Shown here: in pieces, positions 12,081-23,530 of the stretch | How positions within the stretch are numbered: the first letter of the stretch is position 1 | Layout: each line of letters begins with the position of its first letter | Assembly: GCF_963678635.1 (NCBI RefSeq) | Contig: NC_087067.1 | Span: 51,080,233-51,144,232, forward strand | Reading direction: 5' to 3' | Source: Symsagittifera roscoffensis | Taxonomy: Eukaryota; Xenacoelomorpha; Acoela; Convolutidae | DNA: 64,000 bases | The notes under the pieces: generated by a model | Seen by the model: only the letters and a program-made list of their open reading frames with translations | Told to the model about the DNA's origin: nothing | The model's database searches: none | Program-made: the position numbers and the translations under genes

Positions 12081-12575
12081 GTAATTGAAGCAAAAACGCT
12101 GTTAACTTACTAAATATGTTTTCGAATTTTGTTTCGAAATTATGAGAGTTTTTCCGGGGTAATATGGTTCAATTGAAATTAAGCTCTGATTTAATTGATG
12201 ATAGACTTAAATATCTACAATAAAATTTAAAATGCTAACTGAAATTGTGTGATTTACTCCATCACAATTTTATGATAAGGTCTATCCCCTGCAGAAATAT
12301 GTCTGAAAAATATCTCGAAATCTAGCGATGAAATAGCCTTTTGGATTTTTAATCACGACTGAAAGACTTTCGTTATGTTAAAGCACTTCCTGCACTACAA
12401 GCGTGCTTTTAGGTACCTGATTTTACGTAATATAAATGCGCCCTTGCCATAGTTTATCATTCTGAAATAGGTGGGAACAATAATATAGCAATATCACCTT
12501 GCCATTGATTAATGTGACTTGTGATTAATGTTTTTATATAAATTGAAAGGAGTTTAAAATGCATGTATGTTACAG

Positions 12576-12782
12576 GAGTGTTTGGTGGAGGGCACAGAGT
12601 GGGACAGGGTGAAGCTGCTGTCGATGCAGGCGGACGAGGCAGCCAGACTGGACAGTCGCAAGAGGCGCAAGAATCCGGACACTGGGTTCGCCTCCTTCGA
12701 ACAGGCCTCCTACAGACAGTACGACAGACTGACCAGACAGATGACTGTGGATCAGAGCGAGTACACTGCACACAAACAAGAG
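12576..12782 (+). CDS. SYF2: SYF2 penultimate exon
   Basis: Acceptor tgttacag at 12,568-12,575. It encodes 69 residues from [15 protein letters not shown] to YTAHKQE. Basic [11 protein letters not shown] and QYDRLTRQM are the family landmarks. The donor is the weak-looking gtgcca. Confidence 0.92.
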
Positions 12783-14223
12783 GTGCCAGCCACTTACTTT
12801 TCAAAATGTCATTTTTACTTTGACCACTTACTTTTGCTCGTTCCTTGAGGTGAGGCAACAATACCCAGCCCAGAAAAATAACCGAAAAATGCATGTAGTT
12901 TTTAAGCTGGGGCACAACAGCGGTTCTCCGTGATGAGCTGTACAGCTCGTTTGTTGGTCCTTTCCCTCGTGGATAAATGGTCTTAAAATATCTGGAAGTT
13001 GAATTAAGTGTTCGTAAATGCTGTTTTTACCCTTGCGATAACCGGGCACTAGACTTTTTTTGAAAATTATTTTTGTTCAGAGAGTTCGCAGGTGATATTT
13101 TTACGTTTTTTTCTGCCTTAACATAAAAGTTAGTTTGCAGGTAATTCAGTTCCAGGATTTGTTCGCAAATTTTTGTTCAGTCGATTCATTTGCTTTTAAT
13201 TATCGTCATTTATTTTCTATCGCAATCGTTGCGAAGCTAAAATTCGCCTCTGTGTTAAACTTGCAAATGAGAAAAGAAGGGTGCAAAATTGTAGATTAAA
13301 ACGAATACACTGCACATAAAAGAAGAAGTGAGCGTTGAAAATTTTAAAAATGCTATTCGAATTAAGTTTTTCTAAATGAGACCTTTCGAAAATACAAATG
13401 AAATACGTGAGTAGATGACAAAATTCTATGAATAGTTTGTGCGGATCATGGATGATTTCTGAAGTTGCTATTAACATTCACAACGGCGGAATGTAGTGAA
13501 TATTTGAATACAGGAGCTTGGCAAACTTTGTCGAGATTTTGAGCAACGAAGTGGAATTTATGAGGTTGCTTTTTCAAGAAAACTCGTTTATAATGATGTC
13601 ACGCTGTTGTTAAAACTTTCAGTTGATCTCGCTGTGTTGGCGATTTCGAATCTTGAAACTGTTAATACTTAGTAAGATTCTAGTTTTATTTGAAATAGAA
13701 CCTTTTAATTCGCTCTTGTTCGCCTGGCTAATTAGTGTTCAATATTTTATGCATGAAAGAAAAGTTTTCTAATCAATGAGTCAACTCAGCAGAGAAAGTG
13801 AAAAGCTATAGTATAAATACCGGCCATCTTAAAATTGTTTATCATGTTTCTTAATTTTAACTAAATTTTCCTTAACTCAATTACATGCACATTTTCGTAC
13901 GAATCAAAACAATTTTAAAATCAAGTGAAAATTGTGAGATGATGAGATTTAATTTTAAGGTGGGAGAAGAATCGCAGAACGTGAACTCCATGTACCACGG
14001 AACACACAAACCCTCAGAGGCGAATGTGGAAAGAATGGTGGGGGACTTGGAGAAACAGGTGGCGAAGAGAGCCAAGTTCAGCAGACGGAGGACCTTCATA
14101 GAAGACAGAGACGTGGACTACATTAACGAGAGAAACGCCAAGTTCAACAAGAAGATCGAACGCTTCTACGGCGAATACACAGCTGAGATTAAACAGAATT
14201 TGGAACGGGGAACGGCTATCTGA
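12576..14223 (+). CDS. SYF2: SYF2 pre-mRNA splicing factor, last two exons
   Basis: SYF2 (p29/GCIP-interacting protein) is a nuclear spliceosome component linked to the Prp19-associated complex. Two exons, 12,576-12,782 and 13,960-14,223, encode the last 156 residues of a protein usually about 240 long. The first matches the KNPD.GF...QYDRLT region of the family. The second matches the HGTHKPS segment, the conserved [11 protein letters not shown] and the C-terminal [14 protein letters not shown], ending at TGA. The exons join in phase 0 (donor gtgcca at 12,783, acceptor ttttaag at 13,953-13,959). The N-terminal part (about 85-90 residues, including the family's basic start and the KLPANWE region) is absent, so the gene enters the window through an intron at least 12.5 kb long that holds the LTR retroelement. 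Confidence 0.93.
12783..13959 (+). other. SYF2 last intron
   Basis: An AT-rich intron of 1,177 bp with no gene. At 13,231 it contains one copy of a recurring hairpin motif (gcgaag... followed by cctctgtg) also found at seven other places in the window. Confidence 0.75.
13960..14223 (+). CDS. SYF2: SYF2 terminal exon
   Basis: Encodes 87 residues plus TGA. Landmarks are [39 protein letters not shown] and the near-invariant C-terminus [14 protein letters not shown]. Confidence 0.95.
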   Translation: MGEESQNVNSMYHGTHKPSEANVERMVGDLEKQVAKRAKFSRRRTFIEDRDVDYINERNAKFNKKIERFYGEYTAEIKQNLERGTAI

Positions 14224-15028
14224 GAATGTGTTTTTCCACTCTGTGTCTGTGAGGCATATGTTTTTATTTGTTTTGTTCATTATTAATTAGCAAAGTATAG
14301 TCTGAAGATAGTACATTTTTTCGCATGCTCAGAACGAACGCATATGGTGATTATATTCACATAACCGTGCGAATAATTTTTCACTGTAATATTGGGAACA
14401 TTTTGAGAACATCTAAAAAGTCGATGGAGAACATAACATTCAACCAACTTTGACGTATGATTTTCTGCTTGCAGACTTCATGTGCTCCGGTCGACATAAA
14501 AATGACAAGAGTTAAATCACGTTAATGTCACTTTTTCTAACGCTCACAAGACAGACAGCGTCGTCGATTGGAATCCCGAGGTTGCTACTATTACAATACT
14601 GGACCTGCTCAGCTAACTATTCAGGAATCGATTTTTATGCTTAAGTTTGAGAAAAGCTCCGAAGTGGACAACTTAAAAGTAATACAATTACTTAACGCGA
14701 GACTGCTCTTCAAAAGTTTTTAAAAAATCGATATAAAAATTGATTGAATGCAGTAGACCAGAAAATGCAATTGCTATACCCAGACTTGCCAGGAAGAAAC
14801 CTGCGTTGTAAGAACAACAAAAACGGTCAACTGATAGTTTACAATGTGACTTTTTAGACAGTTTAATTGGACCGTTTCTATGGCTTCTAATTTGTTCTGC
14901 TACTGGCTCCAAGTGTATTTTTTCAGCCGCTTAAAGTAGAAGAAATTGAACAGTATTTCTTGCCTCCAGATAATTTTCCCGAAACATGTACACGTTAGTT
15001 AGTGTAAGCCGCTAATCAAGTAGCGTTA

Positions 15029-15038
15029 AATAAATAAA
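15029..15038 (+). promoter_or_regulatory. Possible SYF2 poly(A) signal
   Basis: Two overlapping AATAAA hexamers about 800 bp after the SYF2 stop. I saw no closer canonical hexamer on this strand. Position alone supports it. Confidence 0.35.
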
Positions 15039-15042
15039 ATCG

Positions 15043-15157
15043 GTCAGAAAATATTTTGTGACATAGAGAGGACGAATAAAAAATCTGGATAAAAAATCTA
15101 AACAAAATATGTCAGAAAATATTTTGTGATATAAAGAGGACGAATAAAAAATCTGGT
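15043..15157. repeat. 67-bp direct duplication
   Basis: tcagaaaatattttgtga followed by gaggacgaataaaaaatctg appears at about 15,043 and again at about 15,111 with a few differences. Confidence 0.75.
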
Positions 15158-15159
15158 GG

Positions 15160-16010
15160 CGCAAAAATCCATTTAAACTGTCTTCCATGTATTCACAATT
15201 GAATTCTTTAAAATGCTATCTAGTACGTTGATTTCCCTAGCTCTCTGGTCTGCGAAAAATCATGGAATACAAACGGGATTATACAAACGGTTTTTCTGAC
15301 TCTTGATGTTTCGAGCCTGGTTTTGAGTGGGAGGTAGCCCTTTTTCTTGCTTTTGTGTGCATTTTTGCAGGTGTGAAAAGTCATAGAAACTTTCAGCAGC
15401 TCGACCGTAATCTAACTGTAGTTCAGCTTATACATGTAAATTTAAGTTAATGAGCGTTGTTTTCACGGGAAAATTTCACAACCAAATTTTGTTTTGACGT
15501 TTGCACTTGAAGTTGTCTTAAAGATCAGTTTCTATAGTTACTGTTTGCTAATTTTAGGAGCTTATGTGAAATTTTCATTTTTTTAAATATAAAATTCTAA
15601 ACTTTTTCGATTAAGTGTTTTTTTTAGCAACACTAATTATTTCAAAGCGCTGTTTTTCTGGTTTTCCAGTATTTTTTATTTTAAATATTTTTAAGTGTAA
15701 GAACAAAGTCGTTTTCATTTTCATAGGTCTTTTACTACCCTTGCGATAGCAAGGGTATTGCAATCGAGTACTATTCTTTTTTCCCGTAAATAACTTTAGG
15801 CAGAGATTGGTTTTAATTAAAAATTTAGGTTCAGTTCTGAATCTATTATATATTTAAATGCGGGCTTCACTATCTCGCCATGCTTAAGCTTTTTCAACGT
15901 ATTATTTTTGCATGTTTAAGCTATATCGTATATTGCAATGGTTAAGATTTTTTTTTTTGATTTTCCAATTTAATTTTAGTGGTTATTTTACCGAGTTTAA
16001 GTTAAGCAGC
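15160..16010. other. Intergenic, nothing recognised
   Basis: AT-rich spacer between the SYF2 3' flank and the satellite array. No exon-like stretch, RNA gene or clear repeat was seen. Confidence 0.5.
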
Positions 16011-19000
16011 CCAATATCGAATTAGGGGTTGCGAATTTGGCCTCCAATTTTGAAGGCCCGAATCATTTTAGTTAACGAGATAAGACGATTTTTGAGAATT
16101 TTTCAAAATTTTTCAGAAATTTCAAATAACAAAATAATTTACAAAACTTGAAGTTCCCAACCCTGTAGTTGGGTGCTGTCGGAGTACTCTAAGGAGTTAC
16201 AAATCTTGCCTCCAAATACGACTGTTCAAATCCTTGTAGTTTTCGAGATATGACGTTTTTTGTGATTTTTTCAAAAAATTTTCTGGAAACTTATATTAAT
16301 TTTTTTTCGCAAAATCTGAAATTCCCAACTCTGTAGTTGGATCCTGTCAGAGTAATCTCAAAGATTGCGAAACTTGCCTCCAAATATGACTGCTCAATTC
16401 TTTGTAGTTTTCGAGATATGACGTTTTTTGTGATTTTTCAAAATTTTTCTGAAAACTTAAATTATGACCAGTTTTTAAAAATCTGAAATTCCCAACCCTG
16501 TAGTTAGGTTCTGTCGGAGTACTCTCAAAGATTGCGAATCTTGCCTTCAAATATCACTGCTCATTTCTTTGTAGTTTTCGAGATATGACTTTTTTTGCTA
16601 TTTTTTCAAAAATTTTCAGAAAACTTGAATTATTTTTTTCTTTAAAAATCTGAAATTCCCAACCCTGTAGTTAGGTCCTGTCAGAGTACTCTCAGTGATT
16701 GCAAATCTTGCCGCCAAACATGACTGCTCAATTCTTTGTAGTTTTCGAGATATGACGTTTTTTGTGATTTTTTCAAAATTTTTCAGAAAACTTAAATTAG
16801 TATTAGTTTTTAAAAATCTGAAATTCCCAACCCTGTAGTTAGGTCCTGTCGGAGTACTCTCAAAGATTGCAAAACTTGCCTCGTATGACTGCTCAATTCT
16901 TTGTAGTTTTCGAGATATGACGTTTTTTGTGATCTTTTCAAAATTTTTCAGAAAACTTAAATTATTAATAGTTTTTAAAAATCGGAAATTCCCAACCCTG
17001 TAGTTAGGTCCTGTCAGAGTACTCTCAAAGATTGCGAAACTTGCCTCGTATGGCTGCTCAATTCTTTGTAGTTTTCGAGATATGACGTTTTTTGTGATTT
17101 TTTCAAAATTTTTCAGAAAACTTAAATTATTATTAGTTTTTAGAAATCTGAAATTGCCAACCCTGTAGTTAGGTCCTGTCGGAGTACTCTCAAAGATTGC
17201 GAATCTTGCCTTCAAATATCACTGCTCATTTCTTTGTAGTTTTCGAGATATGACATTTTTTGCTATTTTTTCAAAAATTTTCAGAAAACTTAAATTATTT
17301 TTTTCGTTAAAAATCTGAAATTCCCAACCCTGTAGTTAGGTCCTGTCAGAGTACTCTCAGTGATTGCAAATCTTGCCGCCAAATATGACTGCTCAATTCT
17401 TTGTAGTTTTCGAGATATGACGTTTTTTGTGATTTTTTCAAAATTTTTCAGAAAACTTAAATTAGTATTAGTTTTTAAAAATCTGAAATTCCCAACCCTG
17501 TAGTTAGGTTCTGTCGGAGTACTCTCAAAGATTGCGAATCTTGCCTTCAAATATCACTGCTCATTTCTTTGTAGTTTTCGAGATATGACTTTTTTTGCTA
17601 TTTTTTCAAAAATTTTCAGAAAACTTGAATTATTTTTTTCTTTAAAAATCTGAAATTCCCAACCCTGTAGTTAGGTCCTGTCAGAGTACTCTCAGTGATT
17701 GCAAATCTTGCCGCCAAACATGACTGCTCAATTCTTTGTAGTTTTCGAGATATGACGTTTTTTGTGATTTTTTCAAAATTTTTCAGAAAACTTAAATTAT
17801 TAATAGTTTTTAAAAATCGGAAATTCCCAACCCTGTAGTTAGGTCCTGTCGGAGTACTCTCAAAGATTGCAAAACTTGCCTCGTATGACTGCTCAATTCT
17901 TTGTAGTTTTCGAGATATGACGTTTTTTGTGATCTTTTCAAAATTTTTCAGAAAACTTAAATTATTAATAGTTTTTAAAAATCGGAAATTCCCAACCCTG
18001 TAGTTAGGTCCTGTCAGAGTACTCTCAAAGATTGCGAAACTTGCCTCGTATGGCTGCTCAATTCTTTGTAGTTTTCGAGATATGACGTTTTTTGTGATTT
18101 TTTCAAAATTTTTCAGAAAACTTAAATTATTATTAGTTTTTAGAAATCTGAAATTGCCAACCCTGTAGTTAGGTCCTGTCGGAGTACTCTCAAAGATTGC
18201 GAATCTTGCCTTCAAATATCACTGCTCATTTCTTTGTAGTTTTCGAGATATGACATTTTTTGCTATTTTTTCAAAAATTTTCAGAAAACTTAAATTATTT
18301 TTTTCGTTAAAAATCTGAAATTCCCAACCCTGTAGTTAGGTCCTGTCAGAGTACTCTCAGTGATTGCAAATCTTGCCGCCAAATATGACTGCTCAATTCT
18401 TTGTAGTTTTCGAGATATGACGTTTTTTGTGATTTTTTCAAAATTTTTCAGAAAACTTAAATTAGTATTAGTTTTTAAAAATCTGAAATTCCCAACCCTG
18501 TAGTTAGGTCCTGTCGGAGTACTCTCAAAGATTGCAAAACTTGCCTCGTATGACTGCTCAATTCTTTGTAGTTTTCGAGATATGACGTTTTTTGTGATCT
18601 TTTCAAAATTTTTCAGAAAACTTAAATTATTAATAGTTTTTAAAAATCGGAAATTCCCAACCCTGTAGTTAGGTCCTGTCAGAGTACTCTCAAAGATTGC
18701 GAAACTTGCCTCGTATGGCTGCTCAATTCTTTGTAGTTTTCGAGATATGACGTTTTTTGTGATTTTTTCAAAATTTTTCAGAAAACTTAAATTATTATTA
18801 GTTTTTAGAAATCTGAAATTGCCAACCCTGTAGTTAGGTCCTGTCGGAGTACTCTCAAAGATTGCGAATCTTGCCTTCAAATATCACTGCTCATTTCTTT
18901 GTAGTTTTCGAGATATGACATTTTTTGCTATTTTTTCAAAAATTTTCAGAAAACTTAAATTATTTTTTTCGTTAAAAATCTGAAATTCCCAACCCTGTAG

Positions 19001-21590
19001 TTAGGTCCTGTCAGAGTACTCTCAGTGATTGCAAATCTTGCCGCCAAATATGACTGCTCAATTCTTTGTAGTTTTCGAGATATGACGTTTTTTGTGATTT
19101 TTTCAAAATTTTTCAGAAAACTTAAATTAGTATTAGTTTTTAAAAATCTGAAATTCCCAACCCTGTAGTTAGGTCCTGTCGGAGTACTCTCAAAGATTGC
19201 AAAACTTGCTTCGTATGACTGCTCAATTCTTTGTAGTTTTCGAGATATGACGTTTTTTGTGATCTTTTCAAAATTTTTCAGAAAACTTTGATCAGTTTCT
19301 AAAAATCTGAAATTCTCAACCCTGTAGTTAGGTCCTGTCAGAGTACTCTCAGTGATTGCAAATCTTGCCGCCAAACATGACTGCTCAATTCTTTGTAGTT
19401 TTCGAGATATGACGTTTTTTGTGATTTTTTCAAAATTTTTCAGAAAACTTAAATTAGTATTAGTTTTTAAAAGTCTGAAATTCCCAACCCTGTAGTTAGG
19501 TTCTGTCGGAGTACTCTCAAAGATTGCGAATCTTGCCTTCAAATATCACTGCTCATTTCTTTGTAGTTTTCGAGATATGACTTTTTTTGCTATTTTTTCA
19601 AAAATTTTCAGAAAACTTGAATTATTTTTTTCTTTAAAAATCTGAAATTCCCAACCCTGTAGTTAGGTCCTGTCAGAGTACTCTCAGTGATTGCAAATCT
19701 TGCCGCCAAACATGACTGCTCAATTCTTTGTAGTTTTCGAGATATGACGTTTTTTGTGATTTTTTCAAAATTTTTCAGAAAACTTAAATTAGTATTAGTT
19801 TTTAAAAATCTGAAATTCCCAACCCTGTAGTTAGGTCCTGTCGGAGTACTCTCAAAGATTGCAAAACTTGCCTCGTATGACTGCTCAATTCTTTGTAGTT
19901 TTCGAGATATGACGTTTTTTGTGATCTTTTCAAAATTTTTCAGAAAACTTAAATTATTAATAGTTTTTAAAAATCGGAAATTCCCAACCCTGTAGTTAGG
20001 TCCTGTCAGAGTACTCTCAAAGATTGCGAAACTTGCCTCGTATGGCTGCTCAATTCTTTGTAGTTTTCGAGATATGACGTTTTTTGTGATTTTTTCAAAA
20101 TTTTTCAGAAAACTTAAATTATTATTAGTTTTTAGAAATCTGAAATTGCCAACCCTGTAGTTAGGTCCTGTCGGAGTACTCTCAAAGATTGCGAATCTTG
20201 CCTTCAAATATCACTGCTCATTTCTTTGTAGTTTTCGAGATATGACATTTTTTGCTATTTTTTCAAAAATTTTCAGAAAACTTAAATTATTTTTTTCGTT
20301 AAAAATCTGAAATTCCCAACCCTGTAGTTAGGTCCTGTCAGAGTACTCTCAGTGATTGCAAATCTTGCCGCCAAATATGACTGCTCAATTCTTTGTAGTT
20401 TTCGAGATATGACGTTTTTTGTGATTTTTTCAAAATTTTTCAGAAAACTTAAATTAGTATTAGTTTTTAAAAATCTGAAATTCCCAACCCTGTAGTTAGG
20501 TCCTGTCGGAGTACTCTCAAAGATTGCAAAACTTGCTTCGTATGACTGCTCAATACTTTGTAGTTTTCGAGATATGACGTTTTTTGTGATCTTTTCAAAA
20601 TTTTTCAGAAAACTTTGATCAGTTTCTAAAAATCTGAAATTCCCAACCCTGTAGTTAGGTCCTGTCGGAGTACTCTCAAAGATTGCGAATCTTGCCTCCA
20701 AGTATGACTGCTCAATTCTTTGTAGTTTTCGAGATATGACGTTTTTTGTGATTTTTTCAAAATTTTTCAGAAAACTTAAATTATTAGTTTTTAAAAATCT
20801 GAAATTGCCAACCCTGTATTTAGGTCCTGTCGGAGTACTCTCAAAGATTGCGAATCTTGCCTTCAAATATCACTGCTCATTTCTTTGTAGTTTTCGAGAT
20901 ATGACTTTTTTTGCTATTTTTTCAAAAATTTTCTGAAAACTTGAATTATTTTTTTCTTTAAAAATCTGAAAATCCCAACCCTGTAGTTAGGTTCTGTCAG
21001 AGTACTCTCAGTGATTGCAAATCTTGCCGCCAAATATGACTGCTCAATACTTTGTAGTTTTCGAGATATGACGTTTTTTGTGATTTTTTCAAAATTTTTC
21101 AGAAAACTTAAATTAGTATTAGTTTTTAAAAATGTGAAATTCCCAACCCTGTAGTTAGGTCCTGTCAGAGTACTCTCAAAGATTGCGAAACTTGCCTCGT
21201 ATGGCTGCTCAATTCTTTGTAGTTTTCGAGATATGACGTTTTTTGTGATTTTTTCAAAATTTTTCAGAAAACTTAAATTATTATTAGTTTTTAGAAATCT
21301 GAAATTGCCAACCCTGTAGTTAGGTCCTGTCGGAGTACTCTCAAAGATTGCGAATCTTGCCTTCAAATATCACTGCTCATTTCTTTGTAGTTTTCGAGAT
21401 GTGACTTTTTTGTGATTTTTCAAAATTTTTCAGAAAACTTAAATTATTAGTTTTTAAAAATCTGAAATTCCCAACCCTGTAGTTAGGTCCTGTCTGATTA
21501 CTCTCAAAGATTGCGAATCTTGCCTCCAAGTATGACTGCTCAATTCTTTGTAGTTTTTGAGATATGACTATTTTTGTGATCTGGAGGTAA
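16010..21590. repeat. Satellite DNA array, about 166-bp monomer with higher-order units
   Basis: About 33 head-to-tail monomers of 165-168 bp. Each carries tagttttcgagatatgac, a T-rich tract, aaatctgaaattcccaaccc, tgtagttaggtcctgtc and gagtactctcaaagattgcg. Monomers fall into types (for example ttttttgtgat versus tttttgctatt; tttctttaaaaatc versus tttcgttaaaaatc). Blocks of four repeat with a period of about 665 bp (for example 18,215, 18,880, 19,542, 20,207 and 20,866 are equivalent points), and the block at 16,571-16,800 recurs 1,000 bp later. Edge monomers (16,010-16,400 and after 21,370) are more diverged, as expected when homogenisation is weakest at the ends. Minus-strand open frames of about 195 codons arise because many monomers are 165 or 168 bp long; they are not a gene. 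Confidence 0.97.
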
Positions 21591-22300
21591 CGATTACGCC
21601 TGAAACGAAAAAGGTCCTGGTTTTGAATCTGACTGGACCTGTTTTTTTCAAACGGTAAATTTTCCTTTTCACAAAAATATTGTACGCTCATTATTTGTAT
21701 GCTCATGTTTCGTCGACTTAGTTTTCATATCATAGAATTGTTTTTTTTAAAGTTTTTTTTTCTACATTATAGTTGCTTTGATAGAACTAGTATTTTTGAA
21801 ATTTTCGATTTCTTTTCTGACTTAGCGGCTTTCTTGTTTTGTATCGCAGGTGGTGCGAAGCTCAGCCTCTCCTCTGCGCAGAGTTTTTTTTCACGAAAAA
21901 GTCTTAAAATGCTCTAATTAAAGATCAGCAATCCTTGATATTCAGCCATTTATGAATGCACTTAGGTCTGTATGCATTTCTTGAGTTCAATTCAAACTCA
22001 ATTACCAATAGTTAAGCATACTGCGCTCACCAATTTCAAAAGCAAAATAGGCACTAAAATATTCTCAATATTAGATTGCCCAGCAAAATAGTAAAAGATT
22101 CAGCTAATGCTCTTGCTGTCTTAAGTTGGGTTAGTTATGAAAAAGTGTCAATCGTAAATTGTTCTTTCAATCCAAAGAGCTCTAACTTGATATGTATTTT
22201 TTAATTTGGAAAATTTTCAAGCATTTTTTGTTTCCTTTATGCTACTCGGAAATCCACTGCGCTACTGTTTTTTTTCGGGGCGGGGGGGTGCTGGTTATTT
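21591..22300. other. Spacer after satellite with diverged repeat piece
   Basis: No gene. It includes one hairpin motif (gcgaagctcagcc at 21,854) followed by a diverged family A piece (about 21,885-22,190). Confidence 0.5.
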
Positions 22301-22690
22301 CATCGTATAGTTTTTTTACAGTCGATGAATGTAGGTTCAGACTTTTATATAGGTCGTGATGGTTCTTTTTCAGGAAAAGTTTTAAATTTTGTTCAGGCTC
22401 AAATTTAATATTTCGCGGTTTGAATTTTATTTTTTTAAGTTGTTCATTTCCTCTGTTAAAAGGAAGGCAAACTCCACTACATAACAGCAAAAGTATAATT
22501 ATCATGATAAACGTGATCGACTTCTGCTTTCGAAAGTGGAATTTAATTTTCAGATTTCCCAGCGAATAAAATTTATTAGTTAGATCCAGTTTTTTAAGTT
22601 GGGTTAATTTTTTCGAAAAAGTGCAGTTGAGTATCTGTTCTTTAAACTTCAAAGTGCTTTAACGACATCTTTTTGTTTTATGGAAATTCG
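22300..22690 (+). repeat. Interspersed repeat, family A
   Basis: A nearly full-length copy: atgaatgtaggttcagac, ttatataggtcgtgatgg, a T-rich tract with caggaaaag, ggaaggcaaactccac at about 22,461, cgtgatcgacttctg, tttcgaaagtgg, gatttcccagcg. Confidence 0.75.
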
Positions 22691-22859
22691 AAATTGAAAA
22701 AAATGCTCCTTATCCTTTCAATTTTATGAGATTTTGATGTATACCGTTGTCATAAGCAAGGGTTTTGCAATCGGGCTTTTTTCACCTGAATGGATTTTTT
22801 TCTTAATTTTCCCTGCAGATAACTTAGTTCACAGAATGGTCAATTGGTCATGAGTATAT

Positions 22860-23530
22860 TTTATACCCGCTGCATTGTTAGTGCACCGATGTATGGTTAT
22901 TAGCATGGTTACTAAGGTGGTTGTATCAGTTTCTTGTGTTCACTTTACGAGTTGCTCATTACACTTGCGAAGAAAATGTATGAGTACGAACTTTACCTAC
23001 TTCGCAAATAAAAAGGCAACTTTTGGTGGCACTTTTGAATCGGTAGGCTGCGGTAGCAATATGATATCATATGTGCTGTGACATTGATTAGTAAAAATGT
23101 TAACACAGCTGATGCATTTTCAATTCATCAAATGAATCGAAAAAAGTTATTTGTTTCAAACAGCAGTACAATGATAAATAGCTCGATTTCAGAAATTTTT
23201 CATCTTAATGTATCTCGCAATTTTTCGAAATGCATAATTTATGCTCTAAATGCATAATTTATGCTTTCCAATTTATTGCATGCAAAATTGTCTTTTTTTA
23301 TTTGGTGCTACTTTTGCTGCATCGAATTGCCAATTTATTAGCATATGTAGTTGCGTTATTGGTGGCTAGTTTTTGCGGATTTGAAGCATCCGTAGCTGAG
23401 TGGTTAGTGCGTGAGACTCAAATGTGCTAGGTCGCAGATTCGAATCCGAAACGCAGCCGAGTTTTTGCTAATTTGAGGCTTATTTCTACTTTTTCTTATT
23501 TCTCTTAATAGAGCTGTTTGGTGATGTTCT
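22860..23530 (+). repeat. Repeat module ending in a tRNA-like (SINE-type) segment
   Basis: The module has tcgcaaataaaaaggcaac and ttggtggcacttttg blocks also seen near 11,650-11,710. It ends in a tRNA-like stretch and then T-rich sequence. The order, tRNA-like part within a repeat, is what a SINE or SINE-derived unit would show, but the tail is not resolved. Confidence 0.5.
23386..23460 (+). ncRNA. tRNA-Leu-like sequence with pol III A and B boxes (SINE head)
   Basis: A box tagctgagtgg at 23,393-23,403 and B box gattcgaatcc at 23,437-23,447, 33 bases apart. Between them lies gagactcaaa, where leucine tRNAs carry their anticodon loop. The acceptor stem does not pair properly, so this is a tRNA-derived repeat head rather than a working tRNA gene. 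Confidence 0.6.

Larger units (their letters stand above)
9701..12575 (+). other. SYF2 intron (3' part), repeat-rich
   Basis: No coding exon was found on the plus strand. The stretch holds interspersed-repeat copies at 10,086-10,612 and 10,618-10,847, a short tandem duplication at 11,983-12,080 and degenerate tRNA-like sequence near 11,770-11,840. SYF2's first coding exons should be upstream but are not in this stretch or, as far as I can see, anywhere from base 1. Confidence 0.6.

Noticed and set aside
12457-12915. Minus-strand 152-codon frame over SYF2
   Set aside because: It is antisense to the SYF2 exon, continues into intron sequence and has no family features.
16616-20866. Five minus-strand open frames of about 195 codons with a repeated 55-residue pattern
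   Set aside because: They lie wholly in the satellite array and follow from unit lengths divisible by three; there is no independent sign of a gene.
16010-21590. CRISPR array
   Set aside because: Repeats are about 166 bp and head-to-tail without spacers, in a eukaryotic setting.
23386-23460. Functional tRNA-Leu gene
   Set aside because: The acceptor stem does not pair, and the stretch lies in a repeat module.
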